A stretch of 11,101 nucleotides of DNA from CBDUQI01 sp965369325 (GTDB lineage Bacteria; Pseudomonadota; Gammaproteobacteria; Steroidobacterales; JBCBZW01). This document shows, in pieces, positions 1 through 7,560 of the stretch. A program made the translations under genes and the position numbers. Under the pieces are notes generated by a model. That model saw nothing but the letters and a program-made list of their open reading frames with translations. It searched no databases and was not told where the DNA came from. The stretch spans positions 1 through 11,101 of the forward strand of contig CBDUQI010000197.1 of NCBI GenBank assembly GCA_965369325.1, in the 5' to 3' direction. Every line of letters begins with the position of its first letter. Positions within the stretch are counted from its first letter, which is position 1.

Positions 1-626
1 GACAGCGGCGCGATTCGCGGAACGTTACCGACGTAGGCCCTACGCATGGCCAGATAGGCAGAGCCCACGTAAGCCGGTGCAACGATTGTCGTGCCGGCGT
101 AGTCGTTCTGAAAGCCCGCCAGATAGCTATCCGCGGACTGCGACAGAGAGCCCTTGTGAAATGCGAAGTCCGCGACGAAACCACCCGAACCGCCAACCTC
201 ATCGCCGCCGAAGAACTCAGGGGCATCCACAGCCGCAATGCCGCCGGTAGCCATGACGCTGCCGGTCCACAGCTCGGACTCTTGGCTCCAAATCGTATGC
301 AGTTCATCCAGCTCACCGCGGCAGATGGCCAGCTGCATGCCCATGAAATACTGAAAGCCGGTCGTCCTGGTGCTAGACGAAAACAGCCCGGTCTTGATTT
401 TTTCCGTAATCGCCACGGCCTCGAAATCGCCAGCCCAAACCACGTTTGGGGCCTTGACGCGCACCTTGCCCGCAATAATCGGGTTCCTGCGGCTCTCGGA
501 TGCCGTGGGAAAATCGAAGTCGCCAAGGGTAGATGGCCGGGCGTTTTCGATTTCCGGCTTCGGCCTGAGCAGCTCCACGATCAGCGTCGCCGCAGCCCAG
601 AGCAGAAATGTGCTTAAAAGCGGCAT
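1..626 (-). CDS. Tail tip / central fibre protein, N-terminal part (cut by left edge)
   Basis: Only the first 208 codons are inside the window, and the frame is open to base 1. The ATG overlaps the hub gene's stop as TGATG, which suggests translational coupling. The protein begins MPLLSTFLLWAAATLIVELL, a hydrophobic N-terminal helix. It continues with FDFPTASESRRNP (residues 38-50) and VRVKAPNVVWAGDFE (55-69), then a GFQYFMGMQLAICRGELDEL stretch at about 90-109. I recognise this N-terminal pattern (FPTATE, then APNVVWxGD, then YYxGMQ) from the large tail-tip proteins that follow the hub gene in many proteobacterial siphoviruses. They form the distal spike or central fibre that contacts the cell. 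Its position straight after a BR0599/gpL-like hub supports this. Full length and the receptor-binding end are outside the window. The family assignment is from memory of motifs. Confidence 0.8.
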   Translation of the reverse strand, partial: MPLLSTFLLWAAATLIVELLRPKPEIENARPSTLGDFDFPTASESRRNPIIAGKVRVKAPNVVWAGDFEAVAITEKIKTGLFSSSTRTTGFQYFMGMQLAICRGELDELHTIWSQESELWTGSVMATGGIAAVDAPEFFGGDEVGGSGGFVADFAFHKGSLSQSADSYLAGFQNDYAGTTIVAPAYVGSAYLAMRRAYVGNVPRIAPL

Positions 627-1453
627 CAGGAATCGATATCCAGCTCAAAATAGTTGCGATCTGGCACGAATGGCCACCCGCCGTAGCGGGCAGAGTTGGC
701 AAACTTAGTGTGACAGGTCACCACATCCCGGGCGCATCCGAACCGAGCGATACACTGAGAGCCCGCAATCAGACTTTCAAACGGCAAGCGAACAGTCACG
801 TCATCGCCACTCTGCAGCACAATCTGGCGATGCTCAGTCTCATCAAAATTAGACAGCCTCCCGACGACGAAAGCGGTCGCATCGCCGCCAGCGGCAGTCG
901 ATAAGCCCGTTAGTGTGTAAACATTGCCTGATACAGAAGCCACCGTCAGCTCGTGTCGGCGGCCTGTCTCGGAAGCCTGGCAATCGTTGCCGTAGAGCAC
1001 ATATGGGCAGGGGCCGCCGAAGGTGAAACGTGGAATTTCCTTGGACTGATCCGCCTGTATCGACTTGCAGGCCAAATCGCACATGCCATCGCGTTTGAAA
1101 TTGGCTGATCTAACCTTGCCCTTCCAGAAGATGACGACCTGCGGAGAGCCGCCGTCGGTCCGGTGATACTGGTAGATGGTCACCGTAGGATCGATCGAAG
1201 GCGGAATACCTATGTATTTCTGAGCAATCTGATGCCCGGCCGGCACGCGCACCGAGAGCGAATCTGCACCCTCCTGCTGGCTCTTGGACGGCTCCGTGTT
1301 GGTGATGGTCTCCGATAGCCAGGGGGCAGACAGAATATTACTGACATCCATCTCAGCGCTTGTATTGCGAACGGTTTCCGAGCCCTGCTGAAACAGGTAC
1401 AGATGTACAATCTTGCCGCCTTGCTGGCTGGTCTCTTGCGCATCAAATGTCAT
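626..1453 (-). CDS. Tail hub protein, Phage_BR0599/DUF2163 type, with gpL-like Fe-S cysteines
   Basis: This 275-residue protein matches the phage BR0599/DUF2163 family, functionally like lambda gpL and the hub of gene transfer agents. It closes the tail tube at the distal end. Residues 1-120 form a beta-rich first part. The C-terminal part has a GPCPYVLYGNDC motif with C149 and C158, and a GCARDVVTC motif with C240 and C247, followed by FANSARYGGWPFVP. The C-x8-C and C-x6-C spacings equal those of the cysteines I recall as binding a [4Fe-4S] cluster in lambda gpL. Residues about 165-200 are a beta-rich insert between the two cysteine pairs. I chose the ATG at 1453 because it overlaps the upstream stop as ATGA. 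An in-frame ATG at 1543 would add 30 residues inside the upstream gene. The Shine-Dalgarno sequence is weak (AGGA), so coupling probably drives translation. Confidence 0.88.
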   Translation of the reverse strand: MTFDAQETSQQGGKIVHLYLFQQGSETVRNTSAEMDVSNILSAPWLSETITNTEPSKSQQEGADSLSVRVPAGHQIAQKYIGIPPSIDPTVTIYQYHRTDGGSPQVVIFWKGKVRSANFKRDGMCDLACKSIQADQSKEIPRFTFGGPCPYVLYGNDCQASETGRRHELTVASVSGNVYTLTGLSTAAGGDATAFVVGRLSNFDETEHRQIVLQSGDDVTVRLPFESLIAGSQCIARFGCARDVVTCHTKFANSARYGGWPFVPDRNYFELDIDS

Positions 1454-3141
1454 TGCCGCACCGTCCTGGCAGATAACGAGAATGTCGCCTCGCCCACTCT
1501 GCTGTGCTGCAGCCGCACGCTTTTGTTCGCCGTCATGCGGCAAAGCAACAAAAGCTCTACCCGGTCCACTTCCTCGATCGCCACCGCCTGATTTATCGCG
1601 GCGTCCAGCGTCACCTGCTCGGTATCCACGTCTACCGTGGCAGAATCGGTAATTGATCGTCTGAACAGGGTGCCATCCTTCAACACCACCGTCAGCGCAT
1701 TAAATGGCGCCCGGTGGCGTACCAGCGTGGCGTACTCGGTGCGCACCAGCGACAGCGACGATGCGCCATTAGCGATCGGCTGCTGCAGGATGAAATCAGG
1801 GCGACCCGTGGGCACGTAGAAATTCAGTCGCGGCCCATCCAATTGATGCATCCATGAACGGTACTTCCACACATCCGCCTTGCTCGTTAAAAGCGTAGAC
1901 CAGGGCAAATCGACGAAGCTCCGATCCGTGCGCTCCAGCGTATTGGGGCGCCGCGCACCGAAGCGCGTGCGGCTGACAGTAGAGGCCCAGTCATACCTGA
2001 GCGTCTGATTTATCAGATTCAATCCACCGAGCACCGGCAGACTATTGAATAGCTCATCGAAGGCAATTACCTCGATAGGCAAGTTATCGATTGCGGTAAA
2101 AGATACAGATGCATCGGTCGCATTCACTGGATAAGCGGCAGAATCTGCCCTGGGATCAGCGACAGCAAGCCGCGCAGGCGCCACCAGTGCACCGACACCA
2201 TAAGATTTAGTCAGCACAACAGTCGCCGTCAGCGAACCGGCAAGAATCGACTCGATCTCAAATATTTCATGGGTCGCGCCAGACTCCCAGATGATCGCCA
2301 ATCCGCCTACCTGATAATCGGCATTAGTCGTGTCCACGGTAACCACCGTGGACACGCCACCAGTGATTGCCGCAGTAGAGGCCGCCTGCTCCCACCAAAT
2401 GGGCAGCGCAAATACGCGCGCAAGCCAATCTGCCATCAAATTATTAAAACGCGCCGCGTCAAATGCCTCAAGGCGCAGATCCGCGCGGATAATCTGAGCG
2501 GGCGCATCACGATAGCTCTGCCGCTGTTCGCTACCATCCTCATGTGGCAGCATCTGGACCTCGAACTCAAGCCGCTCATCAACCGGTGCCTGAAACTGGA
2601 ATCCAAATGGCGTCACACGCTGCCCAGTGACCTGGATTTCCCGAATTCCCTCAGACGTGGACACCTGGACCGCGGTAGACAGCACCGGCGGCCCTGTGGC
2701 ATCCACAGAGATGCTGAAGGACTGGTCTGACAGCTCCTGCAAAGTGAGCGGCAGAGACGGCAGCGTCAGCGTGATGCCCTGCCCAGACGGCACAGTGATG
2801 GTATTAACGGTTACATCCGCGAGCTCAAAGGCGTTCCACATGCTAACAGGCGTCACCTGGGATGCCAGCACGTTGCCGAGGCTCAGCGCTGACGGGACCA
2901 GGTGGAAGCGTTCGAACCAAGGCACCTGATAGGGGAATCCGAGCTTGCGGCCTGTGCCGACGCCTGCGTTGTAATTGAGTGATGGTGCAGGCGGAATCGC
3001 CATCGTAAACGCCGAAGACGGTTTGAACAGCGTGTCAGCATCGCTAAGGAACGTGCCAAGGGGGGATGGCGGCGTCGGATCGACAACGCCGCCTCTATCG
3101 GTCGAATACTCGTGGGCCGGATCGACAATTAACGTGCTCAT
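1450..3141 (-). CDS. Large tail-tip/baseplate protein of the siphoviral distal tail
   Basis: This 563-residue protein lies between the paired distal-tail proteins and the hub. Residues 70-215 carry WFERFHLVPSALSLGNVL and later VTGxRVTPF and DGSEQRQSYRDAP (202-214). This combination is typical of tail-tip proteins in phages with a BR0599-type hub. About residues 258-325 look like an inserted beta-rich module. The C-terminus (about 520-563) has EEVDRVELLLLCRMTANKSV followed by a beta-strand tail, also seen in this group. It probably builds the ring or hub connector at the distal end of the tube, where lambda uses gpM and the distal tail protein, but the exact equivalence is inferred. The ATG overlaps the previous stop as ATGA. 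No Shine-Dalgarno sequence precedes it, so it is probably translated by coupling. It contains a perfect 12-bp inverted repeat. Confidence 0.75.
   Translation of the reverse strand: MSTLIVDPAHEYSTDRGGVVDPTPPSPLGTFLSDADTLFKPSSAFTMAIPPAPSLNYNAGVGTGRKLGFPYQVPWFERFHLVPSALSLGNVLASQVTPVSMWNAFELADVTVNTITVPSGQGITLTLPSLPLTLQELSDQSFSISVDATGPPVLSTAVQVSTSEGIREIQVTGQRVTPFGFQFQAPVDERLEFEVQMLPHEDGSEQRQSYRDAPAQIIRADLRLEAFDAARFNNLMADWLARVFALPIWWEQAASTAAITGGVSTVVTVDTTNADYQVGGLAIIWESGATHEIFEIESILAGSLTATVVLTKSYGVGALVAPARLAVADPRADSAAYPVNATDASVSFTAIDNLPIEVIAFDELFNSLPVLGGLNLINQTLRYDWASTVSRTRFGARRPNTLERTDRSFVDLPWSTLLTSKADVWKYRSWMHQLDGPRLNFYVPTGRPDFILQQPIANGASSLSLVRTEYATLVRHRAPFNALTVVLKDGTLFRRSITDSATVDVDTEQVTLDAAINQAVAIEEVDRVELLLLCRMTANKSVRLQHSRVGEATFSLSARTVRQ
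2329..2356. repeat. Perfect 12-bp inverted repeat with 4-base loop inside the tail-tip gene
   Basis: CGTGTCCACGGT at 2329-2340 is followed by AACC and the exact reverse complement at 2345-2356. On the coding strand it covers codons for VSTVVTVDT, near the start of the inserted beta-rich module. It is GC-rich and has no following U-run, so it does not look like an intrinsic terminator. It may be a chance result of repeated Val/Thr codons, an RNA hairpin that affects translation, or a remnant of a rearrangement. Confidence 0.8.
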
Positions 3142-4166
3142 ATATCACGATTGTAGGCGATCCCGGCGAAGTAGGAGTTCGGCCGAGGGCCGGTGGTAGA
3201 GCTGCTCTTGCGCCCAACCGGGAAAAACATGTAGTCATCACCACCTATATCCTCAACGCTGCCCGGATCCTTGAACTGCATCCAGGTCTTAAACAGCATC
3301 GGAAATGAGCCGAGGATGGAGTAAGTGCTGGGCGTCGCTGATCCGGGTGGGCGTCCGATTATCGGTAGGATTTCCAGCCCAGGGTAGATGTTGGAATATT
3401 GGGCGAGATAGTCAGCAGGTGGGACTAAATTGGAGCCTATACCGCCGGCTGCACTGGTGCCAGGCTCGCCGCCGGCATAGACTGTAGCCTGCCCCGTCGT
3501 CGGGAAGTCCTGCCCGTCATACCACGCCTCGGCCACTGCATCCAAACCAACACGGATGCCCCATGATGGATCGTTCGTGCCAGCATCCTCATCCCCAAAT
3601 ATGGTGGATGCGCGCGACGTCCATGACTCGCTCCCGGTAATAGTGGTGATGCCATCAGTGGTCAAAAACTGCCCGCTCGTGTATCCCGCCGCGCCTCCGC
3701 CGGCGCCTTCTTTATTGATCAATCCCCAGCCGAAATGCCTGTACAGCCCCGGCTCAGTTTCAACGACACAAAAAAATTGCTCGTTACCTGAAGTTGCGTC
3801 GTAAAAGAAGTGATGCGCCGTATACGGACCGGTCATTGAATAGACCATGCCGGACTGATAAGCGCTCGGCGTCGCGGCAGTATCTATCACATCGTCCCAA
3901 GATGAATCCCCGACTTTGGCGGGAACACCAGCCTGAGCATTTACCACCGAGCCGCTGCTGTAGCCGGTGTTGGCGTATATTTTGAAGCGGTCAGCCTGCG
4001 AGTCAATGCTGATGTGATTTGCAGCAAGATTTAGGTACAGCTCTCTGATGTCACCGGTGCCGGAGAACTCATTCTGCGTCCACGGGGCTGCAACGCCAGT
4101 TAGAAACGAATCGATCGCTACTAACAGATTTCCTACGCTCGATGCTGCGCCTGTTTGGTAAGCCAT
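3138..4166 (-). CDS. Distal tail structural protein, second of a related pair
   Basis: This is a 342-residue protein of unknown exact role. It starts MAYQTGAASS, closely like the MAYHSGTAST start of the gene just upstream. Both end with a Y-x-x-FP motif and a late N-x-Y-(M/F) motif, so they look like diverged paralogs. Residues about 112-154 read PYTAHHFFYD and then EPGLYRHFGWG. I associate this with a widespread phage family found between the tape measure and hub genes and usually labelled a virion or tail protein. The start at 4166 is supported by GGAGG nine bases upstream and a four-base gap after the previous stop. A further in-frame ATG at 4250 lies inside the upstream gene and is not needed. 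There are no signal peptide or membrane segments, as expected for a virion part. Confidence 0.7.
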   Translation of the reverse strand: MAYQTGAASSVGNLLVAIDSFLTGVAAPWTQNEFSGTGDIRELYLNLAANHISIDSQADRFKIYANTGYSSGSVVNAQAGVPAKVGDSSWDDVIDTAATPSAYQSGMVYSMTGPYTAHHFFYDATSGNEQFFCVVETEPGLYRHFGWGLINKEGAGGGAAGYTSGQFLTTDGITTITGSESWTSRASTIFGDEDAGTNDPSWGIRVGLDAVAEAWYDGQDFPTTGQATVYAGGEPGTSAAGGIGSNLVPPADYLAQYSNIYPGLEILPIIGRPPGSATPSTYSILGSFPMLFKTWMQFKDPGSVEDIGGDDYMFFPVGRKSSSTTGPRPNSYFAGIAYNRDI

Positions 4167-4170
4167 CCGC

Positions 4171-5175
4171 CTAAGCCTCCAAAAAACCCATGTAATTGGC
4201 GTTTCCAACTCGACTGACATCGGGGAACACGCGATAGGTGCTGCCGGCAATTGTCACGGTGCTCTCAGGAGACAGACCGTTCGCCGGAACAGCCAGCACC
4301 ATGGGCAATCTGAAGGCGTGTGAATTCAATTGCGCAGGCTCGCTAAATATGGCCATCGGGAAGCCCCAATACACTGCATTGATAGGCTGCAGGTTCGTCA
4401 GCACGTTCTGCCGATCCAAGCTCAGCCCATCGAAATCCGACTTAATCAGGCTGGACTGGGCCTCATAGGGGTAGCTTCGAAAATAGTTCGTCTCAACAGG
4501 CGTACCGCTGCCGTCCTGGTCCTCGTTGGCAATAACGTACATGTTGCCATCTGTCCAGCGCAGGTAGGCGGCCCCCTCGGCGGGATTCATGACATTGCGA
4601 TGTCGGCTGGTCACATTGTTGTATACCTGCTTTACGCCATCTCGATTTTCACCCGGAGAGGTGCCACACCAGAACAGTGGATAAGGGTAGGTGGACGGCG
4701 GTCCATAAACGGTAGCGAATCCCGCGCCCATGATCATATAAAGCGTCGACACATTGGCTACGCACCAGGCCGCGTTGCCGGTTGCGTAGAACCAATAATC
4801 TATCGAACTGTTCCAGAATGAAATATCCGCGATCGGCTTGCTGCCGCCTATGCTCTGGACACCCGGCTGGTCCTCGAATGCATCCAGTGTATTGAACCCG
4901 GTCATCCCAAGGATGCGCCAATTGTAGGCGTCCGTACCTACGTCGCGATACGTCTCCAGACCCCAATAGAAATCCTGCAGGCTGTCGGTCCCCTGGCCGT
5001 TGAATATCACCTCGCGCTCAGACCCGTTGGTGTCGTCGCGAACGGCCGTGTACTGCTGGCCAGCCGACAGGGCTACGCCATTTACGGAAAACCCGCCAGC
5101 ATTCGTGAGAAAGTCGGTGAACTCATCCAAAAGCTCGATGAACCCGGTTGATGCGGTGCCGCTGTGATATGCCAT
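4171..5175 (-). CDS. Distal tail structural protein, first of a related pair
   Basis: This 334-residue protein starts nine bases after the tape measure stop. Its N-terminus MAYHSGTAST resembles the next gene. Residues 57-95 hold IFNGQGTDSLQDFYWGLETY followed by DAYNWRILGMTGFN, and residues 143-171 hold an aromatic stretch with STYPYPLFWCG. I recognise both as features of a phage structural family encoded near tape measure and hub genes. The many Tyr, Trp, Gly and Asn residues suggest a beta-rich virion protein, perhaps a tail-tip or side component. Adsorption is possible but not shown. I see no clear Shine-Dalgarno before the ATG (GAATTCCCCG), so translation may rely on reinitiation from the tape measure gene. 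Its own last codons carry the GGAGG used by the next gene. Confidence 0.7.
   Translation of the reverse strand: MAYHSGTASTGFIELLDEFTDFLTNAGGFSVNGVALSAGQQYTAVRDDTNGSEREVIFNGQGTDSLQDFYWGLETYRDVGTDAYNWRILGMTGFNTLDAFEDQPGVQSIGGSKPIADISFWNSSIDYWFYATGNAAWCVANVSTLYMIMGAGFATVYGPPSTYPYPLFWCGTSPGENRDGVKQVYNNVTSRHRNVMNPAEGAAYLRWTDGNMYVIANEDQDGSGTPVETNYFRSYPYEAQSSLIKSDFDGLSLDRQNVLTNLQPINAVYWGFPMAIFSEPAQLNSHAFRLPMVLAVPANGLSPESTVTIAGSTYRVFPDVSRVGNANYMGFLEA
4176..4180 (-). promoter_or_regulatory. Ribosome binding site GGAGG for the 3138-4166 gene
   Basis: GGAGG sits nine bases before the ATG at 4166 and inside the last codons of the upstream gene. It decides the start of the 342-residue protein against the in-frame ATG at 4250. 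Confidence 0.75.
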
Positions 5176-5184
5176 CGGGGAATT

Positions 5185-7560
5185 CTACCGCACGCCGAGC
5201 GCGGCGGAAAACTCATCTTTATTTGCAAATATCAGATTCAAAATCGCATCCTTCCCGGTGTCTGTCTGGATTGCCTCGATCGCGGCCGCCGGATCAAGGG
5301 CATTCACGATATTTGGGCTAAATGTAATCGCCGGCGAAGCGCCGAAGCTTCCCGTGGGCTGGATGCTTCCAGATGTTGGCGCCTCGAACAGCTCAGGCCC
5401 ACGCTCGCCGACCAAGAGCTTCTCGCCCGGGCGCGTGGCTGTCCGTCCGTCGGCAGCCGGGCTACCAAACCCAAGGCCGCTCAGAAAGCCGCTGAGCAAC
5501 CCGCCGGTGCCACCACTGCTGCCGCCGCCTGGGATGCCTAGAATCAGTCTAAAGAACTCAGATGCCAACGCCTCCGCCAGCAGATCCTGCAGCACATTGG
5601 CGAACTTCAGCGGCAGCTCATCCAGGCCCTCGGCAATCGGATCAGCCAGGAAGCCACTGAGCGTCCGCTGAGCGCCCTCGCGCGCGCCCCTAAGGAAGTC
5701 GCCAAAGGCGTCGATATTCTGCTGCTCATCGAACAGAGCGCCCGCCAGCTCGCGCACCTTGGCGATTTCCTCGTCGGTAGCGTCGACGCCGAGCCTCTGC
5801 AACTGCAGCCTAATGGATCGCTCGCGCGACGATAGCGCCAGCGCCTCAGTCTCATCCTCCAGGGCGTTTATGAACTCGCGACGCTCCGCCTGGGATTCCC
5901 TCGCCTCGAGGGCCTCACGCTGCTCATTGATGGCATCGGCAATCGCAAGCGCAGACTCGACAAACTCAGGGCCGCCCAGTTTGGCGGCCTCGAGCGAAGT
6001 TCGATATCGCAGGAGGGCGCTATCAGAGTCGCCCAAAAGCGCCGTCTGGAGGGCCAGCTCGTTTTGCGTCTGCTGTAGAGAGTCCAGGAAATCGCGCTGC
6101 TCTGCCGCTGCAGCCAGATTGTCCACCGCCAGCTGCTGCGCATTGACGGCGTCTGCTAGTTCCAGCGCTTGCGCGACAAAATCAACCCCGCCGAGCGTCG
6201 CCGCCTCCAAGGCAGTCCGATACCGCAGAATGGCGCCATCGGCCTCGCCAAACAGCGCCGTCTCCAGAGAAAGTTCATTGCGCGTCTCGCGCAGGCCCTG
6301 TAGAAACTCGGTCTGCTTGGCGATTGCAGCGGCATCTGGGCCGCCGGTTGCGGCGCCGCCGCCGCCAGTGGACAGGTCCGCGCTCTCGCGTATGGCGCGG
6401 AAAGATTCGTCAAATATCTCCGTGATGCTGCGGCTGGCATCGCTTGCATTCTCAAGCAGGCTGTCGAAGACAGTGCCGAGATTCTCCACCGTCCCACCGA
6501 CTACGCCATTGCCGAGGGCGTCACCCAGCGCTCGGCCGGCGCCAGCAAAGTCACCTTTCGCAGCGAGCACTATGGATGCGGCCAGTCCGCCAAACAGGTC
6601 GCCCACCACGGCTATCTGCCGCGGGATTAGCAGCAAAACGTCCAGTACGCTCTTCAGCGCCTCGATCAGGATCACCGAAACAACGGCGACTCCTTCCATT
6701 TCGTTGCTCAGCTCGTCAGTCGGCCCCAAATTACTGGTCACCGCATCGGCCAGGGTCAGCATATCGCCAGACAGATCGATAATGAACTGGGCCAGCGCGC
6801 TTGAGGCCCCGGTAACTTCGTTCAACCGGCCGACGAACACGGTCGCGCTATTATTCGCGACGGTAAAGGCCGCCCCGATTGTCGGCGCTATTCTTGCGAA
6901 CTCCTCATCCAGCTCGCCCGCCTGATCTCGCAGGCTGCGCAACACATCAGATGCACTCACGGCCCCCGCAATCACCTGGCCACGTAGAGCACCAGAGGCG
7001 AGGCCGAGCCCCTCCTCGATCGCCTGCGCAAGACGCGGCGTGCCTTCGATTATAGAATTAAATTCCTCCGCGCGAAGGATTCCGCCAGCGATCGCCTGAG
7101 TAAACTGCCGCACTGCGCCAGAGGCTTCGGCAGTAGAGGAGCCCGAAATCTGCGTGGCCTGATTGACCGACTCTGTGATACCCAGCAGGTCCCGTTGGGA
7201 CAATCCCAGTTCACCCGCGGCCCGGGCTGAACGCTGATATAAAGACGCCGTATCCTCAAGCGGGGATCGGGTCCGGTTGGCCAGATCAATGATCTCGCGC
7301 TGGACTGTGGCCAGCTCAGCCGTGCCGTCCGTGACAAGCCTCAGGCGGTTATTGACGTTGGTGAACTGGTCGGCGTACTGACCGATTTCGCGGACGCTGA
7401 GGCCCGCGGCAAGGCTGATGGCCGCCCGACGCAGAGTGCGCAGGGCGGAGTTCGTCCGCTTCGTGTTGCGCTCTACGCCGCCGAGTTTATCTTCTAGCCG
7501 GTTGAGGGCCGGGGTCGCCCCGCCCAGGTCCACTATTACCTTGATTACCCGATCGGTCAC
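5185..7560 (-). CDS. Tail tape measure protein
   Basis: At 791 residues this is the longest gene, and it directly follows the chaperone genes. Residues about 50-250 match the tape-measure N-terminal domain (for example NRTRSPLEDTASLYQRS at 95-111, QATQISGSS, and AEEFNSIIEGTPRLAQAIEE). Residues about 288-335 are hydrophobic and could span a membrane when DNA is ejected. Residues 416-620 hold two clear and one worn copy of a 72-residue helical repeat, probably coiled coil. A Gly/Ser linker (678-705) leads to the common C-terminal motif RPGEKLLVGERGPELFEAP (710-728). At the usual ratio of about 0.15 nm per residue, the tail would be near 120 nm (inference). The start is GTG at 7560, with an AGAGAG-like Shine-Dalgarno, and overlaps the T-like frame by 74 bases. 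Confidence 0.93.
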   Translation of the reverse strand: MTDRVIKVIVDLGGATPALNRLEDKLGGVERNTKRTNSALRTLRRAAISLAAGLSVREIGQYADQFTNVNNRLRLVTDGTAELATVQREIIDLANRTRSPLEDTASLYQRSARAAGELGLSQRDLLGITESVNQATQISGSSTAEASGAVRQFTQAIAGGILRAEEFNSIIEGTPRLAQAIEEGLGLASGALRGQVIAGAVSASDVLRSLRDQAGELDEEFARIAPTIGAAFTVANNSATVFVGRLNEVTGASSALAQFIIDLSGDMLTLADAVTSNLGPTDELSNEMEGVAVVSVILIEALKSVLDVLLLIPRQIAVVGDLFGGLAASIVLAAKGDFAGAGRALGDALGNGVVGGTVENLGTVFDSLLENASDASRSITEIFDESFRAIRESADLSTGGGGAATGGPDAAAIAKQTEFLQGLRETRNELSLETALFGEADGAILRYRTALEAATLGGVDFVAQALELADAVNAQQLAVDNLAAAAEQRDFLDSLQQTQNELALQTALLGDSDSALLRYRTSLEAAKLGGPEFVESALAIADAINEQREALEARESQAERREFINALEDETEALALSSRERSIRLQLQRLGVDATDEEIAKVRELAGALFDEQQNIDAFGDFLRGAREGAQRTLSGFLADPIAEGLDELPLKFANVLQDLLAEALASEFFRLILGIPGGGSSGGTGGLLSGFLSGLGFGSPAADGRTATRPGEKLLVGERGPELFEAPTSGSIQPTGSFGASPAITFSPNIVNALDPAAAIEAIQTDTGKDAILNLIFANKDEFSAALGVR
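5701..6315 (-). repeat. Three 72-residue repeats inside the tape measure gene
   Basis: Residues 416-487 and 488-559 align without gaps. Shared landmarks are the starts QTEFLQGL and QRDFLDSL, then NELxLxTAL, then LRYRTxLEAAxLGG, then AL-x-x-AD-A-(V/I)-N. A third copy from residue 560 (RREFINALEDE) is worn. Such in-frame duplications are a known way for tape measure genes to change tail length. The DNA copies have diverged, so the duplication is not recent. Confidence 0.85.

Noticed and set aside
156..617. Plus-strand open frame of 153 codons opposite the tail-tip gene
   Set aside because: The minus-strand frame here gives a recognisable tail-tip N-terminus joined by TGATG to the hub gene. The plus frame has no family features or clear ribosome binding site.
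1454..1543. Longer start for the hub gene
   Set aside because: It would overlap the upstream gene by over 90 bases. The family-like sequence begins at MTFDAQE, and the ATGA overlap at 1450-1453 is a standard junction.
4167..4250. Longer start for the second paralog
   Set aside because: The extra residues lie within the upstream gene and do not match the MAY-x-x-G start of its paralog. A good GGAGG precedes the ATG at 4166.
4330..4821. Plus-strand open frame of 163 codons opposite the first paralog
   Set aside because: It lies opposite a gene with recognisable phage structural motifs and shows no motif of its own.
5759..6925. A 388-codon open frame on the plus strand opposite the tape measure gene
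   Set aside because: It is Ser/Ala/Arg-rich with no recognisable domain, lies wholly opposite a confident gene, and is the expected mirror of a GC-rich coding strand.
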